The notes beneath the pieces were generated by a model. That model saw nothing but the letters and a program-made list of their open reading frames with translations. It searched no databases and was not told the origin of the DNA. From a virus, in the IMG/VR virus record IMGVR_UViG_3300025889_009691, positions 26,292 to 90,291 of that record: a stretch of DNA of 64,000 bases. One strand, 5' to 3'. Positions 1-9,474 of this stretch are shown one piece after another. How positions within the stretch are numbered: the stretch's first letter is position 1; the number at the start of each line of letters is the position of its first letter. A program made the translations under genes and the position numbers.

Positions 1-2
1 AG

Positions 3-3000
3 GCGTATAAGGCTGTTGAGAAGGCTGCGAATACTGAGGCTGGTCGCTTGTCTGATAATCCTCCTCGTACTCCTGAGCAGCGGAGTCGGCAGGATGGTAT
101 TCTTGGTTTCTTGAGAGAGTTGATTTTGCGTTTCTTGGGTCTTTGGAATGAAGACTTTGAGCGTGAGCGTGCTGGTCGTCGTGATCGGGATGTTGTTCCG
201 GGTGATGAGGGTGTGCCGGGTGGCCCTGGTGGTGGCGGTCCTCGTCGTCCTAGAGCGCCGGGTGTGCCGGGTGATGGTCCTGATAGTCGTGCTCCTGATG
301 GTCGTACTCCTGATGGCCGCACTCCTGATCCTGATGATATTCCAGAGGCGCTTCAGCCCAAACCTGTTGGGGAGATGACTGATGGAGAGCTAGTTAGAGA
401 ATTCTTCAGATTACGGCATGGTAGCCCGGGGCTTCTCATTCCGGGTCAGCGTGACGAAGAAATGGATAGACGTAGGCTTCGTGAAATCAACGCTGAGCTT
501 CGCCGTAGAAATATTGACCCGTATAATCCTCAGACAATAACTTATACCCCTGCTGATGATGCTGACGATCCTGAAAAAATAATGGACGAGTTTGCACGAA
601 TTCTTCAAGAGTTCCGTGAGCGGGCTGAAGAATACAGAGTTTCTGGTGGCGGCAGAACCCTAGATTTTGTTGAGTCACTAGATGATGACGATTTAGATAA
701 ATACATCAATGCGTTTGAAACTGCTGCTGAGGCTATGGCTGACAACCCACAGTTTGATGATATTCGTGCGGCTTTGGAGCGTTTACGGGCTGAAAGAGAT
801 CGCCGCAACAGAAGCCGTAGTCTTGTTAATGCTAACTTGCGAGATCGTTTTGATCTTGAAACTGAAGAGGGCATGGCGGAAGCAATTCAGCATTTTTATG
901 ATCTAGCTGAGGAATATAACGCTAGAGACGCTATGACTGTAGAATTCATTCAACTTCTTAATGACGACGAAGTCGCTTTCTTCCAAGACGTATTTGATCA
1001 AGCGATTATTCAGTTCCCTGAGGTAGCGCAGCGTGATAATGCGTTTATGAAGATTGCTGCCCGCTTAGCGGATGAACGAGATCGTCGTGACCGCCTAAAC
1101 AAGGTGCCTGCCTCAGAGATTAAACCTGAAGATTATCAACGGGTCCTTGCTGAGATGGAAGCGCATATGGAGCGTTACAGGGTTGCTGGCGGCGGCATGA
1201 CTCTTGACTTCTTTAATGCTATTTCTGATGATGATTTGATTAAGTATCGGCGTGCTGTCCGTGATGCTATAGATGCTAATGCGGTTCCGGCTGATGAAAT
1301 CGGAAACTTGCAAGAGTTGCTGAAGCGTATGGATAACGAGTTTGATCGTCGTTTCCAAGGCCCAGGTAAGCGTCCTCGTATTGAGTCGGAAGAAAACAAC
1401 ATTAAGGATAAGTTTGATCTAGACGAAAACGCTGATTTGTTTGCGGTTATTGCCGAGTTCGAGAAGCGGGCTGCAGACTTTAAGGTTTCTGGCGGCGGCA
1501 TGACTCAAAACATGTTAGAGACTTTGAGTGATGACGAACTTGACGTTTTCTTTAATGCTCATCTGCGGCTATCGGACCTTTACGCAGCTGAAGGCCGTGA
1601 GGGGTTAGAAGACCTTGAGGAACTTATTGGCCGTCTTGCGGCGGAGCGTGATCGTCGTAGACTGCAGCAGGCTGCTTTTGATCCGGGGTCCCGATCTGAC
1701 CCTGATAGCCGTTCGTTGCGGAATGTAAATAATAGGTTCCCACGTAATGGTTTGCCGGGTCGTGCTTATTGGCGTGATGATGATTATAACGGTACTGATG
1801 CTGCTGAGTTGGATAGGCGTTTTGGTGGTTACTATGATGCTGATGGCAATTTGAATGATCGTGGCCGTGAGGTTAATCGTCGTCTTCGTCCTAGTGATCC
1901 TACTGATCCTAATGCTGGTGCCGGTGGTGCGCCGGAGCCGCCTGATCCGAATGATCCTGATGTTCTTGATCGGTTTAGTGATGATGAGCTTAGGGCGTTG
2001 ATTGAGGCTGGCGATGATTTTCCTTTCAATCTTCAACGTATTTCTGATGATGACTTGGTTCGTCTGGATAATATTACCGGCGAGATGGCGAGAGAAAACA
2101 TAAACGCTGGCAATCTGCGCAACTGGCGAGCGATCAGAGCCGAGTATAATGCTCTTGAGGATGGTACAAGAGACCCGAATCGTTTAGGTGTGAATGTTCC
2201 TGGGTCTGCGTCTAACAGGCCGCAGCGTCTGCCGGAATACAGAAATGACCCAGGCTTTAATACTCAGGGCCGGAGAGACCCTGTAAACATGCCTGAGCTT
2301 GATAATCTGACTCCTGAGCAGATTGATAACGTGGCGGGTGCGGCTGTTCGTGAGCATCAAGAAGTTCTGCAATTGATTCTCAATGAGGTTGGTCCTCTTC
2401 AGGATGGTTGGAATGTTGCTGATCTTGAAGCGGCAGTTCGTAGGAGGATAGAGGAGGAGGACTTCCCTCAGGCCGGTGCTCGCCTACTTACGTTACGACT
2501 TCAAGCGTTCCGTGAGTTGAACCAAATGGTTGATGGTCTACGGTTTGTTCGTGAAGAAGAAAGTTTTGATGCAAATGATACTGCTGCTCGTGCGGCTCGT
2601 GATTTAGATGTTTTGAAAGAGTATCTGCCATATCTTGCCCTAAATCGCCGTGAAGGTATTATGAATTTGCGTGATAACCCAGATGCGGCTCTTTCTCGAA
2701 TTGATCCAGACTTTGAGTTCCTTGTTGATGGTGCCCCTTCAGCTAATCGGGTAGTTGACGAACCAGAGGTTGATATTATATTTAACCGGGTTGATCCTGA
2801 TTATGATGATGCGCTTAATAGGTATGACGCTGACCCAGATCGCTTCCTTTCTGATCTTGATTTGTATTCTGCTGGAGACTTGTTAGACATGTTTGACGCT
2901 AGAGTCGGCGCTGGCGAAGTCGTTGATCCTAGCTTAAGAGCAGCATTAAAAGCCAGATATGCTGATTTGTTAAATATTAACGACGGCGATGTGGATGATC

Positions 3001-6000
3001 TGGCACGACGCATGGCGAACATGGATGATGCGATGCTGGATGATATGAGTCCTCGTGATCGTGCACTCCGGCAAGCCCGTTTGCGTGCAGGCAATGCGGG
3101 CCGTCCTCCGTCTAGAGCGGCTGCAGAGCAGGCTGACCGGTTGCGTGCTGCTGATCAGCGTCGTGCTGATGCTGACAGAGGCGGCATTCCTTCAGGGGGT
3201 CCTTTCGAGTTTACGGAAGGAATGACTAGCCGTGAGCGGTTTGATGCTGTTATTGATGCAGCAGATGCTGATCCTGCGGGCGTGAGATTACAGGGGTACT
3301 TAGAAAATATGTCTCCTGAAGAGTTTGGGCGTTTCGAACGTGAGTATGGTTCGTTATTGGCTTTTGCGGCTCAGCGTGACGCTAATGGCCTTTCTGAAGA
3401 TGATGTTCAACGGTATTTTGACTACTTAAGTGACGCTATGGACCGTGAGCGTGCTAGGCGTGGAAACATTAACCGTTTCCAGTTGGACAGAGATTTGCAG
3501 GATCGTTCCGATGAAGCTTTGGAAGCACACATAGAGCACTTACAAAACAGCAAAGCTTGGGGTCTTGACACGCTGGGTAGAGATGTTGATGAATTAGATG
3601 CTTTGATTAATAGACTTCAGAGTGAGGTAGAAGCTAGAAGACTTAGGAACCTGGGTAGTGTTACTCCTGACCTTGTGGATCAGCCTCGGCAGGGCGATGC
3701 CGCTGTAAGGGTGAGACTTAGAGACGCAATGTTTGAAGATAATATGAATGCTGATAAGATACCCGGTGCGAAAGCTATGCTGAGAAACGAACTTATGCTG
3801 GCAGAAGCTTCAACTAATGAAATGTTGCGGTATAGAGAACGCATTCTAAACAGCACGAATCTTTCTGACAGTCAGAAAGATGATCTGATGCGATCTTGGA
3901 ACCGTGCAATGCGGATCAGAGGAGATAGAAGTTTTGAAAGAAACCTTCCTCTGAATGAAAGGTCAGTTGAGGCTATTGATCGTCATTTAGAGTATGTTCA
4001 AGAACGTCTTGACAACATGGACCCAAACATCATAGACGAAAATGGTCTTCTTACTTTACGTGAGGAGCTTCTTGATGGTCGTGCGGTTGCGTCGGCTCGG
4101 GCGAATCTTGGAGACGCTGTTGATAACAAGCCGCAGTTGTCTGATAGATGGCGTAAGGTGGGTAGATGGAACTTCCTCAAAGCTAGACGGCAGCGTCAGC
4201 AGAAGCGTGAGCAGAAGATTAAAGACATTGCTGAGCGTCGTTATGGTGATAGGGAAACGCAGCCGTGGGATATTGGCGGGCGTGATGGCCTGAGTGCGAT
4301 GACTGATGCGCAAGTTGAATCACGAATCAGAGATGCGTTCTTGTTGGATACGGATCAGCCGGTTCAGGTTGGGTCTGTAGAGATTAATGGTAAGACGTAC
4401 ACGAAGCAGATTATTCCCACGACTGATGGCCGTGGCGATGGTGTTTTCATTTCTCGTGACGGCCCTCGTGGAGATATTCTGCAGATTGATGTTCAGTCTA
4501 GTATGAAATTCCAACTATTAGATTCTGATGGTAATGTTGTTGCTGAAGAAACTTATTCCGAAAACGATGGAGGGTTCCGGCTAGGCAGAATGTCTCGTAC
4601 CATCACTTGGGATGCGCAAGGTGACGGTAAGGTTAAGCATAATTTGTTAGGTACGAGCCGTGTTATACAGTTTGAGGGACAAGACATTTCGTTTGCCGGT
4701 GGCGGTTTCACTGAAGAGATGTTTAACAACAACTTGTTGTTCTATAGAAATATGGGTGTTAGCAAAGTTAAGGTTGGTGCTGTTGATGATGGCCGGGTTG
4801 TTTGGCCTCGCATTGGGTTTAGAGATGATAATCCTAACCATATTAGGAACCTTAACGAGGGTATGGTTGAGGTTTTGAAAGATTACAATGGCTATAAAGA
4901 AGCGAAACGTACAGGTATTGAACCTACGTTGAAGCAGCGTGCCGCAAAGGCTCTTATTCAGGATGATGTGAGGGCTGAACGTATTGAGGCTATGGTTGAG
5001 CCTTTATTGAACGTTGATGACCCAGTACGGGTGCTGGCTTCCATGGATGCTAGAGAAATTAATGAACTGCCAGACATGCATGATTTCATGTTGGCGTTGG
5101 AAGGCGAGGGTATTAGAAACTCTGTTGCGTTCCAGATGTTTAGAGGCGGTGGAGTTTACATCGGTAGAAACGTCGGTGACGACCCCGCTAACAATATTGG
5201 TGCTTTAGATGGAGATATGGTTGATCAGTTGCTTGCTGATGACCCTGAGCTAGCAGGTTTGACGCTTCCCAACCCGTTTAGGGGCACCACGTTCAGTGAC
5301 GGTACTTGGGATATTACAGATATTTTGAGTGATGCTGACGGCGATCCACGTCAGGTAACACCTGATTTGATTGATCCTTATGATCGTCCTCCAGAGCCGT
5401 CGATTCCTTCGATTCCTTCGGTACCTTCAGGACCTACTCCTCCTCCTCGTCAGAGCGACGCCAGACCGAATCAGAAATTAGACCCGAACTTTGATAGGGG
5501 CGAGCAGCGTCCGCTTCCAGCGGTTCCTGTGGGGGCGAATGGTATTGAGTCTGTTGATCAAGGTGCTGAGTGGATGAGAGATGGTAATAATGATGTTTCT
5601 GGTGTTCCTGATGAGTTCCTTAATCCTGTGGTTCTGGCGGTGTCTGATATTGGAGAAGACCGTTTAGGTCAGTATTCAAATGAGATGCTTGAAGAGTTGG
5701 TTGAAGAGTCTTTGGATGATTTGCCTTTTGATGTTACTCGTTTGTCTGATAATGACTTACAGCGGCTTGTGGGAGTAGTTGATCGTTTGTACGGTCAGAA
5801 CGGTTCAGGGTATAGACATGGGCAAGCGATTCGTGATGAACAAAACCGTGTCTTGCGACGTGACGACCGTGAACCAAATGCAAGGTTTGAAATGTTGGTT
5901 CCTGGGATGGGCATGGATGACGGTGGGGGTGTCAATAACAGAGGTAATGCAATAAATGGTGCGCAGCTTATAGTAGATACTGCTACTGGTCAGATATTTA

Positions 6001-6872
6001 TGATTAAGTTTAATGATGGGCGTTCATATGGTCGTGACGAAGACGGTAACGAACTAGTTGGCCGTGCGTTGATGATTCGTCTGGGCTTTGTTCAAGGGCA
6101 GATGAGGTTAGATGGGCCTGCAAATCCAAACGCTGCTAACCGAGACCCGTGGGATGATCCTGCTATTAACCCCGCTCGTGGCTTGATGGGTGAGGCTTTG
6201 CAGAATTACCTTCCTGAAGGCGCTACCGATATTATGATAGGTAGACGGAACCCGGGACAGTATGATTTCTCTAATGAGAACACTCTAGACGATGCAACTC
6301 ACATGATGCTGGGTGACGCTTTGTTGTTTAACAGTGATAGGCATGGTAGCAACTGGCTTCAGTACACGGATCGTGACGGAAATGTTAGACTTGTTCCTAT
6401 TGACATGGGCCTGACTTTGGGTGGCCGTGACGGAGAAGATGGGACTGATAATGACTTCTTTGGGGTTGAGTACCGTGATCCACGGACGGGTGACCTCGTA
6501 AGACTTAGCCCTGAAGAACAATTTGCTGCTCGTGCCGCTAATAGCAGAGGTCCCCGTTTAAGTGGCGATCTTTATAGTCAACTTGCAGCTGCTTCAGCAT
6601 CTGATCGGGCCGCTGTTGCGGCATCGTTTGATCGTGCCCTTGAAAGATTGCGGGCGGCTCAGAGTGCGGAAGATATGGAAAAGGTAATTGGCGATATTGT
6701 TGGTGCGCACGGTAACCTTGATAGCGATGGGTGGAAGCGATCTCAGGAGATGTTCTTAGAACGGTACGGCTGGTTAATGGAAACAGATTATACCGGAGAA
6801 GAACTTATGGACCTAGTTTTGTTTGGCAATTACAGAGGTATGCCTCAACGCCAGAGTAACGTTGGACTTTAG
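3..6872 (+). CDS. Giant repeat protein with C-terminal PI3/PI4-kinase-like domain (5' end outside window)
   Basis: The frame is open to the left edge, so the gene starts upstream. The TTG at 48 is only the first possible start codon inside the window. At least 2,289 residues are visible. The N-terminal part is rich in Pro/Gly/Arg. Four degenerate units of about 90-100 residues follow near nt 640, 920, 1185 and 1487, each with a (V/A)SGGGMT-like turn, an LSDDDL-type acidic motif and an ERDRR end. A different acidic unit occurs twice, near nt 1970-2060 and 5670-5760. A proline-rich linker lies near nt 5400. The C-terminal 300 residues look like a PI3/PI4-kinase fold: a strand with Lys (MIKF, nt ~6005), a helix with Glu (ELVGRAL), DRHGSNW (nt ~6335) and PIDMG (nt ~6400), matching DRHxxN...DxG. 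Its place before the capsid genes suggests a virion protein, perhaps the C-terminal extension of a portal. The substrate is unknown. Confidence 0.85.
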   Translation, partial: AYKAVEKAANTEAGRLSDNPPRTPEQRSRQDGILGFLRELILRFLGLWNEDFERERAGRRDRDVVPGDEGVPGGPGGGGPRRPRAPGVPGDGPDSRAPDGRTPDGRTPDPDDIPEALQPKPVGEMTDGELVREFFRLRHGSPGLLIPGQRDEEMDRRRLREINAELRRRNIDPYNPQTITYTPADDADDPEKIMDEFARILQEFRERAEEYRVSGGGRTLDFVESLDDDDLDKYINAFETAAEAMADNPQFDDIRAALERLRAERDRRNRSRSLVNANLRDRFDLETEEGMAEAIQHFYDLAEEYNARDAMTVEFIQLLNDDEVAFFQDVFDQAIIQFPEVAQRDNAFMKIAARLADERDRRDRLNKVPASEIKPEDYQRVLAEMEAHMERYRVAGGGMTLDFFNAISDDDLIKYRRAVRDAIDANAVPADEIGNLQELLKRMDNEFDRRFQGPGKRPRIESEENNIKDKFDLDENADLFAVIAEFEKRAADFKVSGGGMTQNMLETLSDDELDVFFNAHLRLSDLYAAEGREGLEDLEELIGRLAAERDRRRLQQAAFDPGSRSDPDSRSLRNVNNRFPRNGLPGRAYWRDDDYNGTDAAELDRRFGGYYDADGNLNDRGREVNRRLRPSDPTDPNAGAGGAPEPPDPNDPDVLDRFSDDELRALIEAGDDFPFNLQRISDDDLVRLDNITGEMARENINAGNLRNWRAIRAEYNALEDGTRDPNRLGVNVPGSASNRPQRLPEYRNDPGFNTQGRRDPVNMPELDNLTPEQIDNVAGAAVREHQEVLQLILNEVGPLQDGWNVADLEAAVRRRIEEEDFPQAGARLLTLRLQAFRELNQMVDGLRFVREEESFDANDTAARAARDLDVLKEYLPYLALNRREGIMNLRDNPDAALSRIDPDFEFLVDGAPSANRVVDEPEVDIIFNRVDPDYDDALNRYDADPDRFLSDLDLYSAGDLLDMFDARVGAGEVVDPSLRAALKARYADLLNINDGDVDDLARRMANMDDAMLDDMSPRDRALRQARLRAGNAGRPPSRAAAEQADRLRAADQRRADADRGGIPSGGPFEFTEGMTSRERFDAVIDAADADPAGVRLQGYLENMSPEEFGRFEREYGSLLAFAAQRDANGLSEDDVQRYFDYLSDAMDRERARRGNINRFQLDRDLQDRSDEALEAHIEHLQNSKAWGLDTLGRDVDELDALINRLQSEVEARRLRNLGSVTPDLVDQPRQGDAAVRVRLRDAMFEDNMNADKIPGAKAMLRNELMLAEASTNEMLRYRERILNSTNLSDSQKDDLMRSWNRAMRIRGDRSFERNLPLNERSVEAIDRHLEYVQERLDNMDPNIIDENGLLTLREELLDGRAVASARANLGDAVDNKPQLSDRWRKVGRWNFLKARRQRQQKREQKIKDIAERRYGDRETQPWDIGGRDGLSAMTDAQVESRIRDAFLLDTDQPVQVGSVEINGKTYTKQIIPTTDGRGDGVFISRDGPRGDILQIDVQSSMKFQLLDSDGNVVAEETYSENDGGFRLGRMSRTITWDAQGDGKVKHNLLGTSRVIQFEGQDISFAGGGFTEEMFNNNLLFYRNMGVSKVKVGAVDDGRVVWPRIGFRDDNPNHIRNLNEGMVEVLKDYNGYKEAKRTGIEPTLKQRAAKALIQDDVRAERIEAMVEPLLNVDDPVRVLASMDAREINELPDMHDFMLALEGEGIRNSVAFQMFRGGGVYIGRNVGDDPANNIGALDGDMVDQLLADDPELAGLTLPNPFRGTTFSDGTWDITDILSDADGDPRQVTPDLIDPYDRPPEPSIPSIPSVPSGPTPPPRQSDARPNQKLDPNFDRGEQRPLPAVPVGANGIESVDQGAEWMRDGNNDVSGVPDEFLNPVVLAVSDIGEDRLGQYSNEMLEELVEESLDDLPFDVTRLSDNDLQRLVGVVDRLYGQNGSGYRHGQAIRDEQNRVLRRDDREPNARFEMLVPGMGMDDGGGVNNRGNAINGAQLIVDTATGQIFMIKFNDGRSYGRDEDGNELVGRALMIRLGFVQGQMRLDGPANPNAANRDPWDDPAINPARGLMGEALQNYLPEGATDIMIGRRNPGQYDFSNENTLDDATHMMLGDALLFNSDRHGSNWLQYTDRDGNVRLVPIDMGLTLGGRDGEDGTDNDFFGVEYRDPRTGDLVRLSPEEQFAARAANSRGPRLSGDLYSQLAAASASDRAAVAASFDRALERLRAAQSAEDMEKVIGDIVGAHGNLDSDGWKRSQEMFLERYGWLMETDYTGEELMDLVLFGNYRGMPQRQSNVGL

Positions 6873-6893
6873 CGTTTGTTGAGTACAGAAGTT

Positions 6894-6922
6894 TTGCTAT
6901 TTTCAGAAGATTAAGGTAGACT
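6894..6922 (+). promoter_or_regulatory. Leaderless-type promoter for the gene at 6929
   Basis: TTGCTA (6894-6899), 17-nt spacer, TAGACT (6917-6922), then exactly 6 nt to ATG. There is no Shine-Dalgarno sequence. The spacing would place transcription start at or next to the ATG. Confidence 0.7.
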
Positions 6923-6928
6923 AACAAC

Positions 6929-7165
6929 ATGAAAAAATTTGGATTTTATGACTTAGACAACACTCTTGAAGGGACTGTTACTGAAACACCTGACGGCCTT
7001 GTTGCGGAAAATGTAGATAACCCGAAGTTTAAAGAGTTTATAGATTTTTTAATTGAATCTGATGGCGGGCAAGCTAGGACTGTAAGACAACTCACACGAT
7101 CAGGGTTCTCATACACAAGTATTAGAGAAATTCGAGATAAGCCTAAAGGTGGTGCAGCAACATGA
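6929..7165 (+). CDS. Small hypothetical head-region protein
   Basis: A 78-residue protein of unknown function. It begins with MKKFGFYDLDNTLEG and has a mixed charged sequence with no membrane segment. The start is fixed by the 6-nt distance from a TAGACT -10 box. Its stop overlaps the next gene start (ATG at 7162), which indicates translational coupling. Its position between the giant repeat protein and the capsid genes suggests a head assembly role, but no family is recognised. Confidence 0.7.
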   Translation: MKKFGFYDLDNTLEGTVTETPDGLVAENVDNPKFKEFIDFLIESDGGQARTVRQLTRSGFSYTSIREIRDKPKGGAAT

Positions 7166-7779
7166 TTAAACACTACATTTTAACGAAAAACGCTACGATG
7201 CTGCTTACCGTTTCTAGTCTTAACTCTGTAGAGTTTTTTGTTAAGCGTGGCTTTGAAGAAGAGGCAGCCGAACTTGAACTAGAGATGAGTATTCGGGCTA
7301 CCCGTGAGCCTGATACTGACATGTATACGCCCACAAGAATTAAGCGACGTTTTCCAGATGCTATTGAAGTAGATTCAGCTAAGTTTGAAGATGCTCGCAA
7401 AAAAGTTGAGCAGTTTAACGCTGATTATGATGATAATGTTGCTGAGCTTGAAGCTATGTCTTTAGAAGACTTAAAAACTTATATCTCCACGGCTCCTGCT
7501 AGAATGCCGAAACTAGTGAACTATAAGCAACTTAACGAGTTGTGGCAGGTGTTGTATGCTAGTAGTGAATCAGGGTTTATGGCTATTGATGAAGAGGACA
7601 GAGAAGACGAAGAAGTTAGAGAAGATATTCATGCGTTGTATACGTTGTTGAAAGATGCTGAGATTACTAACGACAACTCTTCGATTAAAGAAGTTTTGAA
7701 ATTAGCGAAGTTTGTTTCTCCTGATGCTATAGGTGTTACTTTTGAGGCAATTGAGCCGGAGGCTGAGGCTGATGGCTAA
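7162..7779 (+). CDS. Hypothetical acidic head-region protein
   Basis: A 205-residue acidic protein, predicted mostly helical, with a Glu/Asp-rich C-terminal third. It overlaps the preceding stop by 4 nt, and its own stop overlaps the next start (ATGGCTAA, 7772-7779), so three genes form one coupled unit. No catalytic motif or known domain is seen. A scaffold-like or assembly role fits the acidity and the position before the capsid gene, but this is inference only. Confidence 0.75.
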   Translation: MIKHYILTKNATMLLTVSSLNSVEFFVKRGFEEEAAELELEMSIRATREPDTDMYTPTRIKRRFPDAIEVDSAKFEDARKKVEQFNADYDDNVAELEAMSLEDLKTYISTAPARMPKLVNYKQLNELWQVLYASSESGFMAIDEEDREDEEVREDIHALYTLLKDAEITNDNSSIKEVLKLAKFVSPDAIGVTFEAIEPEAEADG

Positions 7780-9286
7780 GGACCCTTTAGAAGGACAGAC
7801 AGTACCCACGAAAGAAATGGCGGAAAACCTATCCGACATTTTAGGCTGTACGGGTGCTCACAAAGTCGGTGATGACGCTTGGGGTCCTTGCGAGTCCGCT
7901 GAAGATTTGCAGCAGCTTATCAAGCTAGGTAATCCTGCTTTTCGTGAATGGAAAGAACGGCAGGGAAAGAAAACTGGCAGTAAAGAAATGCTGCGGTTGA
8001 AAGCCGCTAAAGGAAAGAGCGTGTTTTCTTCTCGGGCTGAAGCGGAGCAGGCTGCTGTCAAGTTAGGTTGTTTTGGGGCGCATCAAACTGCTCAAGGCAA
8101 GTGGGCACCTTGTGCTACACCTGAAGAGCGTAATGCTGCCCAAGGTAACGGCGGCAATGGGTCTGCGAGAGTTATTCGTGCTCAGCGGCCTGCCCGCAGA
8201 ACTGTAACTAATGAGCGTAGGTGGGAGAATCTGCGTGAGCGTGGCCCACGTGGTATTGAAACTCTTCCCGGTGGCGGGCTTGTTTCTGGCAAGGCAGGTG
8301 TTTCGGATTCTTTTAAGCCGACTGCTGGTATGGTGTCGGAGGCTAAGAAGGGTTTGGAGTGGCGTAAAGAGTTTGGTCGTGGCGGCACTATGGTTGGTGT
8401 TGCTCGTGCTCGTGATATTGCGAACGGGAAGAACTTGCCGTATCGTACTGTGAAGCGGGTTAAGGCTTATTTTGATCGTCATCAGAGCGATTCAAAAGCT
8501 GGGGGTTACCGTCCGGGCGAGAAGGGGTTTCCTTCTAATGGGCGCATTGCTTGGGCTTTGTGGGGTGGCGATGCCGGTTATACTTGGGCGAAGGCTATTG
8601 TTCGTCGTGTAGAGGGCGGCGAGAAGACGACGTTTGACACTATTGAGGAAAAGCGGTTCTATACGCAGAAGCGTCGGGAAGAGTACGCTAAGCGGGGTTG
8701 GGCGCTTCCTGACGGGTCGTATCCGATTAGAGATGTTGGTGATTTGCGGAACGCTATCCAAGCTTACGGTTTAGGTAAAGATAGAGAGGCCGCTAAGCGT
8801 CACATTATGAAACGTGCCCGTGCTTTGGGTAGGACTGAGTTGATTCCAGATAATTGGAAAGTTCGTGAGAAGGCTGCTAGAAAGTATGGGCCGAATGATC
8901 CGAAGACTCCTGCTAAACCGTCTGAACGTATTAGCGGTTCACGTCGAAACAAGCCGGGTACTGCTGCAAATACTCGTGGGGGGATTAAACTTTCGGCTGC
9001 GGTTGAAAAGTCTTTGAAAGAAAAGGTTAAGACTCACAACGAGAAGATGACGAAACGGAATAAAGATAGCCGTAAAGTTACGCTCGGCATGTTAAAAGCT
9101 GTGTGGCGAAGAGGCGCTGGAGCGTTTTCGCAGACTCATCGCCCGAAGATGGGGCGGCAGCAATGGGCTATGGGCCGTGTCAATGCGTTTCTTAAGTTAA
9201 CGTCTAGCGGAAAACCATCAAATCCGAAGTATACAACCGACAACGACTTGCTTCCTAAAGGTCATCCACGGTCTACTCGCAAGTAG
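7772..9286 (+). CDS. Head-associated multidomain phage protein with Cys/His repeats and DUF6582-like segment
   Basis: 504 residues from ATG 7772, which overlaps the upstream stop; a longer reading from 7733 would add 13 unlikely residues. Two copies of a C-x2-GAH-x(7-8)-W-x-PC motif lie near residues 24-42 and 95-113, perhaps metal-binding. The middle carries a conserved phage block (WRKEFGRGGTMVGVARARD ... GRIAWALWGGDAG). Next comes a segment like DUF6582 seen at the end of prohead proteases (LPDGSYPIRDVGDLRNAI ... KRARALG), then a basic C-terminal block (GAFSQTHRPKMGRQQWAMGR) found in marine phage head proteins. The family names are from memory. No protease catalytic residues could be pointed to. 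The position directly before the capsid gene supports a head maturation or assembly role. Confidence 0.8.
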   Translation: MAKDPLEGQTVPTKEMAENLSDILGCTGAHKVGDDAWGPCESAEDLQQLIKLGNPAFREWKERQGKKTGSKEMLRLKAAKGKSVFSSRAEAEQAAVKLGCFGAHQTAQGKWAPCATPEERNAAQGNGGNGSARVIRAQRPARRTVTNERRWENLRERGPRGIETLPGGGLVSGKAGVSDSFKPTAGMVSEAKKGLEWRKEFGRGGTMVGVARARDIANGKNLPYRTVKRVKAYFDRHQSDSKAGGYRPGEKGFPSNGRIAWALWGGDAGYTWAKAIVRRVEGGEKTTFDTIEEKRFYTQKRREEYAKRGWALPDGSYPIRDVGDLRNAIQAYGLGKDREAAKRHIMKRARALGRTELIPDNWKVREKAARKYGPNDPKTPAKPSERISGSRRNKPGTAANTRGGIKLSAAVEKSLKEKVKTHNEKMTKRNKDSRKVTLGMLKAVWRRGAGAFSQTHRPKMGRQQWAMGRVNAFLKLTSSGKPSNPKYTTDNDLLPKGHPRSTRK

Positions 9287-9474
9287 TATCGCTGGATTAA
9301 GGTTTGCGATATACATTAGAATAGTACTGTTGCTTGCCGCAAGAGAATCTTGGGAAAGTTCCCGTGAACCCCTTTACGTAGGTGATAGCATAATACTTGA
9401 CTGGTGTCACCAGATTGTTGGGTCGCCTGTCATTAAAGTAAACATGTTAAACTCAAACCTTAAGGAGACTAAAC
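9287..9474 (+). promoter_or_regulatory. Capsid gene leader with three consecutive dyads
   Basis: This 188-nt gap holds perfect inverted repeats at 9340-9352 (CAAGA-GAA-TCTTG), 9352-9363 (GGGAA-AG-TTCCC) and 9401-9413 (CTGGTG-T-CACCAG). The last overlaps a TTGACT at 9397-9402. No well-spaced -10 box was found. A clear Shine-Dalgarno AAGGAG lies 7 nt before the capsid ATG. The dyads may be operators, RNA hairpins or processing sites. Confidence 0.4.

Noticed and set aside
1605-2036. Long antisense frame opposite the giant protein
   Set aside because: It is rich in Ile/Thr/Arg from reading GAT/GGT codons backwards, with no ribosome site. It is a shadow of the real gene.
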